NCBI GenBank assembly: GCA_940671915.1 | Contig: CALNVZ010003426.1 | Location: 16,210,830-16,274,829, forward strand | From: Paracentrotus lividus | Lineage: Eukaryota; Echinodermata; Echinoidea; Camarodonta; Echinidae | Direction: 5' to 3' | DNA: 64,000 bases | In this document: one piece after another, positions 23,601 through 35,384 of the stretch | Layout: each line of letters begins with the position of its first letter | Position numbering within the stretch: position 1 is the first letter of the stretch | Made by a program: the position numbers and the translations under genes | Notes under the pieces: model-generated | What the model was told of the DNA's origin: nothing | The model's database searches: none | What the model saw: only the letters and a program-made list of their open reading frames with translations

Positions 23601-26600
23601 GACATCAAAGTTAGTGTGTTTAGAAAATGAATTCTGCTATTTTTATTCAAAATAGAATTTTTTAAAATGGGCACTCATTTTGGACGCCCCGGCTGTAGGG
23701 ACCTAATGCAGCAGAGATGCACTGCCAGACGTTGGGTTTAGTAAATGTGGGATTCTTCCCCATATATTCCAATACTTTACTAGTGGTACCTCGTTCAGCT
23801 AACCAATCATGAGCTAGCTGCCTGACTAATAGATGGCCGCCTCGTTTTTTTTTTTTTCTTTCTTTCAAGTCTTGTGTATCTTTTAAAACCTTTTTTTGTG
23901 TGAAAAATTTGGCATACTGTTATGACGCTGCACAAACTTCTTTCACATGCTTTTCAGACTGAAAATTACTAAGAAAATTTTATTTCGTGTACAAAACAAA
24001 TTGATGCAAATAGGTTTTTTTCACTATTCATAAAGGCATGATTATTTTCACTTTCATTGGATGATTAATTTATTATTTTTAGCATAATTATGCTTCAAAA
24101 ATCATTCTTAAATAAATTTGGCAAAAAAGGAAAAAGGGGGTAAAAAAGGTCGACAAACAAGAAAGTACACAAGAAATAAATTTTGATAATGGAATTTTAA
24201 AAAGTACAATTGGTAGGAATACTACAAAGAATGTTGATACCGAAAATAAGCACCCTTGAAGCTTTATTATGCAGAACATGCATTTTATGCATGCATTAAG
24301 CAAATGTACTTAATATGAAATAAAAATCATTATTTTGGAAAAAAAAGAAAAAAAGTGCAGTCTTGTAGATTACATCGCACATTAATATCAAGCAAAGTTT
24401 TGTCGGCTCAAGCTATTTGCAGCCAAAATCTGAAAGGGGCCATAATACCCCCTCCCTTGCATGTCAGCAAGGTCCAAAATAACACTGTGCTTTTAGGTAT
24501 TTGTGCTATTAAAAAGAAAGTGGTATTACCTCCTATGCACAGGTGACCTGGATCTACTCCTGAAAAGAAAAGACAAAGAAAAGAAAGATTTTACTTTAAC
24601 ATAAATCATGATGTAATTTATGAATCATGGCTGGGCTGAACTGAACATTCAATAACATTTACTGGAACTGAAAATTTAATTAATTGTCATACAAAGGCTG
24701 TAACAATAATTGACCACAAATTAACTTCCATCACAAAAACAAAAGGCGACTTCAATGCAGAAATGATCTGAATCAAAAGAATCTTTTCTTATCATTTGTG
24801 GGGACTTGTACATGTATGTTCATCCAACGCAAAATATTCTTGGGGCTGTACTGCAATTCCAGGGGAATAAAATCTCCAGATATAACTGGATGGGAAGAAT
24901 AAAGAAAATTGAAGAAACAGTGAACGTTTCAGCAAAATCAGGCTATTAACTAGATACCTATAATTTTTTTAAAGTTTGCATTGCTAATGATTTGGAGATC
25001 CTCCCATTGGTAATGCAACCATAATGTGTGACGCTCATATGTGAACAACTCTATACATTTTATGTGAACAGAATATATCAAATGCTATTTCCTCTTTCCG
25101 CATTCTCATGATCTAGAAAAGACCCTTTTTTACACGATTAAATCATGGGTAACTCATCTGGGTATAGATAGAATATCTGCTTTCCAATTATAATAGAACA
25201 AATGTTTTTCAAGCAAATGTCTACAATGAAAAGGAGAATGTTGTTTAGGTATCGGATATCATGGTCACATTGCAGATGTTTTATGAAAGAGGCTGGTATA
25301 ATTACCTTCTATGCAGCGGCGATCTATCACGGGATCGACTCCTGGTAAGAAAAGATAATTAACCGGAAGATTTTACTATTGCACTTTACGACTCACATGA
25401 ATGGCTATGCTAAATTGAAGATTCAATAACATTTATTTGAAAGAGTTTCCATATTTCACTAAAAATTTAATTGCCATTTAAAGGCTATAGCAATTATTGA
25501 ACACAAATTAACTTCCAGCACAAAAACAAAAGATGACTACAGTGCAAAAATGATATGAAGCAATAAACTTTTTCTCATCATATTTTTGGAGATTTTAATA
25601 AAGTAATCTCAGGACTTTTTATGTTATCAGAGCTGCTCAGCAACTCATCCTCGTATAAATAAGAATTTCTGCTCTCCTATTAGGATTTTGAATGTGTTTT
25701 TTGTGAAATGAATACAGAGGAAAGGAGATAGCGGTTGAGATATGACATCACACTTTATGGTTGCATTGCTGATATTTAACCCGTTGGGGAGTGAGCCCGA
25801 ATATAGTCAGGCTGAGGTCTATGGGAAATGTGTGTTGTAGCCAAATCAGCTCGTCTCCAACAGGTTAAAGAAAGAAGAATGGTGGTACTACCTCCTACGG
25901 AAAGGTGAGCGACGGCGTGGTGATCTGCTGCGGGAACGGTAGCGTCTAGGCGATCTGAAATAGCAAGGGTAAAAAAGAACTCACAGCTTAATCCCAGCCA
26001 CAAAACTTAGTAATTAATTGAATCTAATATGCTGTTTGCTTCACTCGACCAAGATGTTAATGTAAGGTAATGTGTAGGAAGCAATACAGTAATAAGATTA
26101 ACAATGGTTCTGGGAATAATAATCTTAACTCTTGGAACACACTTATATGGGAACACTACAGTATCAGAGAACTATCCATTAACATCTTTAACATCCTAGC
26201 TATTCATTAACATCCTTTGGACCCCAACTGTTATATTTGTTGATCCTTTTCAAAAAGTTGCACTTGGAGTTGGATTTGTCATACAATTCACTTTGAAAGT
26301 CATTATTGATCTTCACTATAGCGAAAATGGCCATGCGTTTTGAGTTGGGCCCTTAAAAAGATGGAGTTGTGACATCTGCTCCTCAAATATGATTTTGTTT
26401 ATTGATTTACTTAAAAACTATACAAGCTATATAGCTGAATTTGGTCTCAAATTAAAGCTCTCATGTAGGGCAACAAAATACATGTTTTTAAAAAAATGTT
26501 AAAATTTCATCATTGTCTGTTTATTAACTGTTAATTAACGAGAGTCAGGAGTGGAGGAGGAGCCGCGCAGGAGGAGCCGCGCAGCAAATATGGTACATGT

Positions 26601-29600
26601 GCTGTAAAACCGAGTTAAATCATGTTCAGAGATGGATTTTTTAAAAATTGAATTGCATTCACCCTTCTGTAACACTTGCAACATGTAATTTAGCTTGTTT
26701 ATGATCCATAAAAGTACAATTTAAACAGTTTTGTGTTGTACACTATTGTGACTGTACTATATGAATGACAATTTCTTTACAGCTAAAGGGCTCTTATATA
26801 GGACATTATGGTTAATAATGTTTACCAAGATAAAGGGACTTTCACATGTCAGTACTACTTTGCTACTTCTATTTGCCTTAGCAACTTATATAGGATCCTT
26901 CATTAAATGTCTAGTATCTTAAACAGCGAGTTACAGTACTCTAACCCTAACCCTACTCAGAACACAGCAAAAAGGTACATTTTCTTAAAAAATTGAAATT
27001 TTCGAAGTCATCTTTCCAGCCTGGAGTAAAATGCGGTAAACTCTCCAAGGGTATTGAAAGTTATACATGTTTGGAAAGCTCTAAAAGTGACGAGTTCAAA
27101 TCTGCAGTAAATAATGTTGAAGGGTAAGCAGTATTTTTTGGGGCAATTTTTTTCCAAAGCCATCTTTTTTCATGAATTTTTCAGGCTTTAAGATTCATAA
27201 CCTTTCAAGGGCGCCACCTATGTTAATTTTCAGCGCATTTCTGAACTCCTCAGACATTCAGCTTCCAGAAAATGTATACTTTTGTGGGGTTAATATAAAT
27301 TTTTAAAAAGTTACAGCCACTTTCATGGAAATGTGCACGATTAGTACAAATTTTGAGTGTGTCACACAACATGGGCCCAACTTAAAACGCATGGCCAAAT
27401 ATGATATTATAGTGATGATCAATAATGAATTTCAAAGTGATTTGTATTACAAATCCAACTCCAAGTGCAACTTTTAGAAAAGGATCATCAAATATAACAG
27501 TTGGGGTCCAAAGGATTTTAATGGATGAAATATGGTTTTGTACTAGAAGTTACGCACTATAACTCAAATTTCATTGATATTCACTTGCTTTCATTTATCA
27601 GAGTAGGGCATTCAAGTGTTTCTTCTTACCTGCTTCGGCTCTTGCTACGGCTATATCTGCTGAAAGATAAACACAACCAAAAAGAATGTAAGAACAGTGA
27701 ACACTAAATAATTTCCCATGACTTCTCTAGATTAAAGAACCCATTTAAGAGCTGTGTTCAGTATACTTTTCTTGCACTAATAATATCAAGTAATTCTCAA
27801 ACAAATTTTGTTTCTTGTGTGTTGCAGTGTGCCATGTATGTACAAACATGCCAGAAGTAAAGAAGAGCTTTGACTTGCTTAATATTACTTTCAAAATGTC
27901 AAAACAAATGTCTTGTTTTGCCTGCAATTTAGAAACAGCAGGTAAACTCAACAAACAATGACAAAACACAACCTGCTGCTAAATGTCAGCGATTTTTGGT
28001 CGTTCCGAAAATATGATACTTTTTTTTCTCTTCAAGCCTATTTTCCCTAAGTACGTAGAAGAAACACAGCAAACAAGTATGAATGATATTTCTGTTGTTT
28101 TTTTTTTCAAAAAGCATGACTTATCATACTGGCAGTGCATCATTTGATGTGTTCATATTTCATGGGGAGAATAATATTTTTGTACAAATTGTTTTCTCCC
28201 ATCAAAGAAGAATAAATAAACAGAATAAAACTTGAGAATAAAGACTACCGGCGGCAGTGGAACCTTTTGTTTTGGAAGCCCGTAGGTTGGATGTTGGTGG
28301 TGAGGAAGAAGAAGAGATGGGCCGGATGTTTGGGCCTGTTGTTTAGGCTAGTTGTTTAGGCTAGTTGTTTAGGCCAGTTGTTTAGGCTAGATGTTGGGGC
28401 CAGTTGTTGGGGCCAGTTGTTGGGGCCAGATGTTGGGGCTGGGATGAAGAGAGTTGAGAACTAGCTGGCTGGGTTGAAAGCTGAAAGATGATTGGCTAAG
28501 GCTTGGCCGACTCTTTTATCCCGATGAGGTTGTTGTCGGTTGGCAATAGTTGAGGGGGCCAATGTAGCCGGGAGATGTGCTAATTGGCAGTGCAAGAGCC
28601 ATATTTCTCAAATTTGAGGATAAAATCTAAACAAGGCCTTGCAATTTAGCCATTTTAAAAACCAATTGCATTTTTCATCTTCTTGAAAAGAGAGGGATTT
28701 GGGCAGTTGGGAGGTGCTGTACTTGTTGTTGTTGTTGTGGTTGTTTTTGTTATGTTGATAATCTTCAGGATGAGGAAGAAACCCAGGGGGCTGATTGGGC
28801 AGATGTGATCATGTGATCGATGAGTCATGGTGGTGGTGATGAGGTAGGTTGAGGATGATGGTGGTGTTGAGGAGACAAATCCTGAAACAAGTGGCAGCAA
28901 AAACAGCATCATCAAATGAATCAACAACCATGGAGGACAAGGAAACTCAGGTCAAAGGTCACATTCTTCCTGAACTCTTTTATATGATTTACAGTTTTTC
29001 AGGAGAGGAATTTTTCAAAAGGCTCAAATTAATCGATGGTGTTAGATATTCATATTTATTTGCAAATGATTACTTCTAAGGAGTAAACTTAAAAACAGTG
29101 TTGCATTTTTCCCCCCTTTTCAATCAAAACTTAGAATGTAAAAATCTAAATCTGAAATGTCTGTTTGATATTCAGTTCTTCAACCTGAGTTTCCAAAGTC
29201 ACTACACCTGTAAAGGAAAGATTAAGCCATCTTGGCTAAAGTTAAAATGCTAAGTTTAAGTAAACGCCCTAATCTTTCCCTCCAGTTTTGGCTTATTGTT
29301 TGTTTGTTTTTCTAAGTGGTGAAAAAATACATACATTACTAGGATACATATCCATCCACAGTTTAATCTCAGCAACTTGTTTCAAAAAGATTCTCTCAAA
29401 CTATGCCCTGTGATGTTCCACAATACATGGGTAAGGTATATCTCAACTTAAGATTTGAAATTATTATCAAAGGTCCTTGGAATATGATGGAAGTTTGTAT
29501 GGAGTGCGGCTTTTAAAGGGCTTTGAAACCAACAAACTCTGGTCAACATAATCTACGTCTTCTGCAATTTACACGTAAAACACAGCTCCATTCTGCGTGT

Positions 29601-31325
29601 GAGATAGCGTTAAATTGAAATTATTGTTCTGGTCATGACATTGAAATGTGGAAGACACTGTCTTAAAGTGATTTGGAAAGGTTGATAACAGTTCACCTTA
29701 GCATTATTATGTTCTGTTAGATTTTGGAATTGCCAAAATTGACAAGAAATTAACCAATAACAGCTTTGAGTCACATGCACTTTACACAAAATGCATACAT
29801 GTATGGGGCAACACAATTATGGGGCAACACAAAATGTTCGGGACCCAAACATATCAGATGTTTTGGTATAGTTATGGGGACCTCATATTATGACTTTTAG
29901 GGCAATTGAAGAACAATCTTTTACAGTGAAACTTTTTATTATGATACTCTTCCCAAATATGAAAATAATAGGAAAGCTCACAATAATTTTCTTCATCTTT
30001 CCCACACCTTCCCACTACACTAGATTCCCTTTAACCAGATTTCACCGGTTTCAGGGCCCTTTAATACAGTTCACTTGGACCATATTTTGTTTGATCAATA
30101 TAATGGGAGTGGGAGAACAAGCAAAGAGTTAACTACGAGGTAGATCATGCTTTATGGTTAGATAACAAACTGAGGACCCACCTTGATCGGCCACCACCGC
30201 CGTATCGACCCCCGCCGAATCGCCCACCGCCATATCGACCTCCTTCTCCTCCACCTCCAAACCGCGGCCTGTCAAACTCTCGACCCCGGGGGCGCCGGGA
30301 CCTTCCGCTAGACATCTCTACCCGACAGCGCCTTCCACATAGGTACCTGATGGAGGGAGAGGAGATGGAAATAAATAAGAGTGCGGAAAGAGGAGAGGAG
30401 GAAAAAAACCAAAACCAGGGAATAATTTTACTTCTTAAATCTGATTAGCAGTTTTGGTTGATAGGCAAGTATTTCCAATCATGCATGTACAGCATATTAA
30501 AAACAAGTTGCTTGACACATAAGAAATTTTGTGTAGCAAAATGTAAAACTGCATAGTATAATGTGATGCAATACCAGGAAAATTATTCCCGAAAGAAACA
30601 AAATTGCCTTATTTTGGGATACAATTACAAAAATTGGACGTAGGTTTGCATTCAATGGAAGTCAACAAGTTCAAATTGATGATGAGTTGGTTTTACATGT
30701 ACGATTCTCTTCATGTACGTACACAAATATATTTGTAATCTAATGGGTCCATATTCAATGTCTCAAGTTGAGCCGTAGCGTAAATCTGTGGTTTAACTAT
30801 GGGTAGCAAACTGTGACACAACTTGTCTACATTGATAAGTTCCTTATCATGTCGACTGGATTGTGAAATCATGTTTTCATGTTAACAATGTAGGAAAACT
30901 TTTGTCATTCCAAGGTTTTCTATAGTTTCAGTACCAATAATTCTGATGAATGGAACATCTACTGTTTGAAATTGTGTCACATTTTGCTAAACATTGTTAA
31001 CCCACAGATTTAAGCTATGGCTTAACTTGAGACATCTCTATGAATATGGGCCATTCATTCTAAGGTACACGTATACAACGCAAAGTGTAGGTAGCATCAA
31101 ACAAACTTACTTCCCATCCATGCCCTTTGCGGCATCATAGGCATCACGACTGTCATGAAACTCGACGAAAGCGAAGCCCGGGGGGTTCCTCGCAATCCAT
31201 ACATTGGCAATGTTACCATACTCTCTGAAAGCTTGTTCAATCTCGTGTTTGGCGGCCCCGCTTCCTAGGTCTCCGACGTAGACCTTGCAGTCCAGTGGAC
31301 CGTGATCCCGGTAATGGGATGTCAT
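20665..31325 (-). CDS. SR splicing factor of the SRSF3/SRSF7 type, 274 aa, with microexon-built RS domain
   Basis: Nine coding exons in transcript order: 31325-31111, 30346-30182, 27659-27630, 25954-25892, 25341-25306, 24559-24530, 22455-22420, 21547-21512, 20878-20665. They total 825 nt, and every coding intron is phase 2. An N-terminal RRM (about 13-86) has RNP2 KVYVGDL (14-20) and RNP1 GFAFVEF (50-56). The motif [14 protein letters not shown] is characteristic of SRSF3/SRSF7. A Gly/Arg-rich hinge (about 95-125) follows, then an RS domain ending in an acidic tail (QDEVDD). No CCHC knuckle is present, unlike SRSF7; insect Rbp1 has a similar plan. The family binds exonic splicing enhancers and recruits spliceosome parts in the nucleus. 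The middle of the RS domain is encoded by five to six short exons of 30-63 nt, all multiples of three, so any can be skipped without a frameshift. Those microexons are the least certain part; the RRM, hinge and last exon are secure. Confidence 0.93.
22568..23828. mobile_element. 1.26-kb near-perfect fold-back element in an SR-gene intron
   Basis: The left arm (22568-23107) and right arm (23293-23828) are inverted copies that differ at only about a dozen positions, mostly one-base indels in homopolymers. They are separated by a 185-bp spacer. The outer end reads GTCAGGCAGCTAGCTCATG. TAATA is repeated directly at both borders, or TA if the end is set two bases later. The outer ~150 bp of each arm is open in one frame ([15 protein letters not shown]...), but no protein family was recognised. 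Low arm divergence implies recent origin. Confidence 0.85.
25777..25869. mobile_element. 93-bp MITE beside an RS microexon
   Basis: The ends are TTTAACCCGTTGGGGA and, inverted, TCTCCAACAGGTTAAA. It lies about 22 bp inside the intron from the donor of exon 25954-25892. A relative in the other orientation is found at 36086-36175. Confidence 0.65.
26203..27529. mobile_element. Fold-back element split by insertion of another transposon
   Basis: Arms of about 120 bp (26203-26321 and 27410-27529) are inverted copies sharing CATCCTTTGGACCCCAACTG, GGATTTGT and GTTGCACTTGGAGTTGG. The 1.07-kb element at 26329-27396 sits exactly in the loop between them. Without it the outer element would be a palindrome of about 255 bp. 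Confidence 0.8.
26329..27396. mobile_element. 1.07-kb DNA transposon copy 1 (GGCCATGCG ends, 4-bp target AAAT)
   Basis: The ends are GGCCATGCGTTTTGAGTTGG and the inverted CCAACTTAAAACGCATGGCC. AAAT is duplicated at 26325-26328 and 27397-27400. A second copy at 41635-42695 is similar over its whole length by eye, in the same orientation. No transposase frame was seen. It contains CTAACCCTAACCCTA near 26940-26954, absent in copy 2. The superfamily is undetermined. Confidence 0.85.
28330..28440. repeat. Minisatellite of 13-15-bp units
   Basis: About eight tandem units of TTGTTTAGGC(T/C)AG grade into TTGGGGCCAG, inside the long SR-gene intron. Two sequence phases of one repeat lie side by side. 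Confidence 0.85.
30745..31052. mobile_element. ~310-bp MITE in the first coding intron of the SR gene
   Basis: Left GGGTCCATATTCAATGTCTC and right end (inverted GGCCCATATTCATAGAGATG) begin similar arms that continue through CTCAAGTT(G/A)AGCC and the segment AAATCTGTGG. The arms run about 60 bp. Confidence 0.65.
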
Positions 31326-31376
31326 GCTGGTGTGTGTTTGTCAAGAACAGATATCCCAAGATAGACTACTCTGTGT
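31326..31376 (-). other. 5' UTR part of the SR-gene first coding exon
   Basis: A splice acceptor (CTATTCACAG) on the minus strand ends at 31377, which would make 31376-31326 untranslated sequence before the ATG at 31325-31323. A separate upstream non-coding exon is implied but was not located. Confidence 0.45.
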
Positions 31377-31765
31377 CTGTGAATAGCAAAAGAAAGGAGA
31401 AAGGACATAAAAAGGCCTGAATGAGGACTCTTTAAATTAGGCCTAGATCTAGTCTTTTTGTTTATTTTCTTAATAACTCTGAAATGATATAAAATAGACA
31501 AAGATCCAGCTTGATAGGGGGCCTAACTTTACTGCTACTAGGGTTGGGTACCACGTCTCTGGACACTTATCTCACATGAACTTTTATGAAGCCTTGTTTT
31601 TTGTTTCAGGATTTAGGCCTAAATATCCAAAAATATTACAATTAGGCCCCCTACATTATAGAATCTAACGTTAGGACTACTGGCTGCTCATCATGCTGAG
31701 CTCAGAGTGACATCATCTATATTTTCTCACATATAGCTGCAAACCAACATCAGTCATCGGTAAGT

Positions 31766-32092
31766 ACTGAAAAATGGCTGTCTGTCGCCCTCTTTGTTAC
31801 TGAGGAAACTTCTAAATAATAATTAGCGAAACCAGCTTTAAACCTATCTCAAAATAAATTAAGATAATTTTTAGTCTCATTACAGAACTTTAATTCTTCC
31901 ATTAGATCTAGATATTTATAATATTGTTCAGCAGAATTTTTAGACCCTTTTTTGGATATGCCATTTGACTTGGCTGGAGCTGCTCAAGACACTTTTCTGC
32001 ATTGACTTTCCATTGGATGAAAACTGCTGCAGTATGGTACTTCCCAGTGCAAGGTCAATTATGAATTGACCATGCATAAGTGTAAGTGGAAT
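31766..32092 (+). repeat. Direct repeat, copy 1 of a ~300-bp segment
   Basis: Begins ACTGAAAAATGGCTGTCTGT and ends CCATGCATAAGTGTAAGTGG. The second copy spans 32921-33783, interrupted by an insertion. A third fragment of its end (TTGACCATGCATAAGTGTAA) is at 44038-44060. Confidence 0.8.
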
Positions 32093-32920
32093 TGACCATG
32101 CATATTAAAGTGTAGATATCTAAGTGATAACTGATATTTTCTAACCTTTTGTGCTTGAACTACAAAGACGTTGCCTGTAGTGTTAACGTACCTTTTCAAA
32201 TGGCTTGTTAAAATCGCCTGTCCGGACACCAACCCATCACTAACTTGAGTTGAGAAAGACTTTCAGCAGGCAAATTTTTATTTTTTCAAATTAGATCTAA
32301 ATAGCATTTCAAATCCATAAATAATTAACCACCCAAATTAGCACGCCCAATATTTGTTTTACTTTTAGTTTATCTTTCGTTACCATAAATTATGATATTG
32401 GCTTCAGGTAGGTTAGTAATCACATACAGCTGCAAACCAACTTCAGGCGCCACACCTGTAATTATCATCTCATTGAGACTTTGTGTTAATTTTGAGGTTT
32501 GATAAATTTATATAAAATCAGCCTTAAATTCACTCGGTGATTGGTCATGTGGAACGGATAGACAAATTATTCCTCCTTTCTAATTTAGCCAAGAAACTAG
32601 CTGTTTACCGGCTCATTTTAAAAATAAATCGATATAGCGCCCCCTCACGCCGAAACTAACTCAATTGGCAGTCAAAAGTAAGAATTTGATATCAAACCTT
32701 GCGCTTCTAATATAGTGCCAAGCCTTGACATTAATTTCTTCCCAGTTTTAGCATACGAAGCTTAATGATTGCCCTTCCGATAACCATTCTTAAATGTGAA
32801 TCATATGCACACATTTTTGTCTACCAGCTGTTCAAAGTTTAAAAATTTTCGGAAGGGTTGGGTCGAATGAATATTTTTTGCTCTCTGTCAGTAATTAGGC
32901 GTGTGTGACCATAAGGCTGT

Positions 32921-33783
32921 ACTGAAAAATGGCTGTCTGTCGCCCTCTTGGTTGCTGAGGAAACTTCTCAATAATAATTAGAGAAACCAGTTTCAAACCT
33001 ACCTTAAAATAAATTAAGATAATCTAGAGTATCATTGCAATATAGACTAATTCTTCAAAAAAACTTTAATTTTGTTTAGTAGAATTTTTAGACCCTTTTT
33101 TGGATATGCCACCTTGAATTGGCTGCCAGGCTGGGAGCTGCTCAAGACACTTGTCTGCATTGACTTTCCAATGGAAGAAAACTACTGCAGTAAGGTATGA
33201 AGGGGGTTAAGCTACGCACTTAGTTTTTGACGATTTAGAAGTCATAGAATTTAATATTTCATATTCCTATTTTTATACCATCTTTTGCTACATTTTGTGA
33301 GAATTAACTTTGTGCAAAAAACATAAAATAAAACTAACACTAGTAACAGCAATTACGAAAATTGCGGCAAAGATCGAAGCCCTCTCCTCCGTTGCCGTCA
33401 GAAAAAAACGGTTCATAAGTCTACATGTACGCACTCACTTTGAAGTTAGATTTAACACTTTGAATTATGTGTTTTCTTCCAAATTTTCATGATATATTAT
33501 AAAATAGTTGCCACAATTTTAGTATAATTTTAGCACCTTGTCCTTGCTTCTATGTTTAGCCGTAAAAGGTGGAATTTAGAACTTTGAAATGAAACACCGT
33601 TTTGCTATGACGGCGCCTGTATTACGCGAGTGCATATTTTGGCCCCATTCACTTTGTCTTTAGCGCATATTTTACAGTGCGTAGCTTCATGAACCGCGTA
33701 GCTTTATGAACCCCTACCATACTTCCCAGTGCAACTTGCACTGCAAGGTCAATTATGAATTGACCATGCATAAGTGTAAGTGG
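32921..33783 (+). repeat. Direct repeat, copy 2, split by a MITE
   Basis: The same segment as 31766-32092, starting ACTGAAAAATGGCTGTCTGT. It breaks at about 33198 and resumes at about 33715 with TACCATACTTCCCAGTGC before the common end. Confidence 0.8.
33199..33714. mobile_element. ~515-bp MITE inserted in a direct-repeat copy
   Basis: Left GAAGGGGGTTAAGCTACGCA and right end (inverted GGGGTTCATAAAGCTACGCG, with a second GTTCATGAAGCTACGCACTG inside) are terminal repeats. Comparison with the uninterrupted copy at 31766-32092 supports an insertion; TA flanks are likely. Confidence 0.7.
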
Positions 33784-34352
33784 TTAGTAATAGGTGGAAA
33801 GCTAGCCAAAGGAGGAAAGCTCACCTAAAATCTTCACTTCATCATGTTCATGTCCATTCACTGATTCAGTCACTCAATCATGTCAATTCAACTTCTCAAG
33901 CTCAAATCGACGTCAATGAATAAAGCCTCACTTCAGTCTTCACTGCATAGTGCTGCGCTAGTGCACTGTATGCTGCACTCGATTCACATCGCATTCACAA
34001 CTCGGTTCACACACAAACATCATCACGCAGTTTGCAACACAAAAATTAATGTATTATACGTTCACTTTTCATTTATAATACATGTCTACATGTTTGTCCC
34101 TGAATCTAGTATATACCGTATACACGCCAGTGCCCGGACAGTTTTGTCGTTTTGGTAAATTACACGTAATTAAAGCATCGTTTCACGTAATTATTTCAGT
34201 TGAGTATATTAACAATTTAAAATACGAGAAAATGTGTGGAAAACAAGCAAAAACATATCGTAAATTTACCAGAATCTCGCCGCTTCTGAATGACAATGAA
34301 ATGATGCTCACTCGCTTTTTTTTAAATGTCTAGCGCCCTCTTTTGTACTTAA

Positions 34353-34953
34353 AGGAGGAGTCCGGGCTGAAATGAAAAAGTTTTGTAAAATTAAGTAAAA
34401 TTCATCAAGCACAACACAGAAAATTTCATCAAAATCGGATGAAAAATAACAAAGTTATGCATTTTTTAGGTCGTCATTTTTTTTTGTAAAACAGTTCTTG
34501 GCAATTGTCTCATTGTCTCATTTGAATATTTGAATATTCAAATGAGCAAACTGATGATGTCACAGTCCCCCTACTTCTTGTGTACTAGTATTTTATTATA
34601 TGAAATCCTATTTATCTCATTTTTTCATATATTGCGTATACAGAAAATCTGTCCCTCATACTGAAATAAGTAAAAGCACTTGTGACCTTGAACATTCCAC
34701 AAGGATTAATCCCTGTATTTATGTCCTTGGGCATAAAATCTTGATAATTGGTATACAACAAAAAAACAAAGAAAGGGGGACTGAGACATCATCAGTTTGC
34801 CAATTTGAAGAACTGTTTCCTAAAACAATCAAAACCTAAGAAAATTCATAACTTTGCTATTTCTTATCCGATTTTGATGAAATTTTCAGTGTTTGGCTTT
34901 TTCGATTTTACTTTATTTTTCTTATAAAGCAAACTCCAGCCCGGATGAGTCCT
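34353..34953. mobile_element. 601-bp MITE with TTAA target duplication
   Basis: TTAA flanks both ends (34349-34352 and 34954-34957). The ends read AGGAGGAGTCCGGGCTGAAA and, inverted, AGGACTCATCCGGGCTGGAG. Inner arms share ATTTTGATGAAATTTTC-type sequence. TTAA targets are typical of piggyBac and Kolobok transposons; which one is unresolved. Confidence 0.75.
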
Positions 34954-35049
34954 TTAACTTGGCAGTCGAGCGAACAGCTTAGAAAAAAAAAAGGCAAAAA
35001 TTATGTAGCCCTAACCCTTTTCATCACAATTCTTTTTCTTTTTCTTTCA

Positions 35050-35175
35050 CCTGTTTTTGCCTCCAAACTCACTGTCTGTGTTGAGAGAAGCTACAGTACA
35101 CGAGTGAATCTAGTTCTTTACTTCAGACCCTAGTAAGCGAACAACATGGATTTGTGCCTGCAAACTACCCCCCCC
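35050..35175 (+). repeat. Dispersed repeat, copy 1
   Basis: The segment from TGCCTCCAAACTCACTGTCT to GTGCCTGCAAACTACCCCCC is found inverted at 53545-53670. Only a fragment of the element may be visible. Confidence 0.65.
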
Positions 35176-35318
35176 CCTCCTCTTCTTTCAAAAATGTTCA
35201 TTCAATGATTTCTCTGTGTCCTCCCATGAAAGCTTGAGAGAGGCAGAAAATGAGAAGGAAGGGCAAAGGAGACAAGAAAGAAAGAAAAAGTGGTAGATAC
35301 AAGAGAAAGGGGATGACG

Positions 35319-35320
<2 letters not shown>

Positions 35321-35382
<62 letters not shown>
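35321..35382. repeat. (GA)n microsatellite
   Basis: GA tract of about 60 bases with one AGAAGAG interruption in intergenic DNA. Confidence 0.9.

Positions 35383-35384
<2 letters not shown>

Larger units (their letters stand above)
21190..25954 (-). repeat. Tandemly duplicated RS-microexon units
   Basis: Exons 25341-25306, 24559-24530, 22455-22420 and 21547-21512 all start GGAGT(A/C)(G/A)ATCC after the acceptor and encode versions of [12 protein letters not shown]. Their introns are also related. DNA at 21190-21547 resembles 24985-25341 (shared GGAGATCC...TTGG and ATCATGGTCACATT segments), with a weaker third copy at 25625-25780. DNA at 24600-24790 resembles 25375-25590 (shared CAAATTAACTTCCA and ACAAAAACAAAAG), with a remnant at 22495-22560. 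Exon plus intron was therefore duplicated as a unit. Confidence 0.8.

Noticed and set aside
23662..23868. Small gene in the right arm of the palindrome
   Set aside because: The same peptide appears in both inverted arms and ends in transposon sequence; no known domain. Treated as part of the fold-back element.
26940..26955. Telomere-like CTAACCCTAACCCT (also near 2799 and 51936)
   Set aside because: Only two or three units each; too short to indicate a telomere or an internal telomeric array.
28249..28335. Open 87-nt segment on the minus strand with splice-like borders and phase 2 at both ends, in the SR gene
   Set aside because: It encodes no RS repeat, its acceptor side is made of minisatellite, and the peptide has no relation to SR proteins. 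RNA evidence would be needed to call it an alternative or poison exon.
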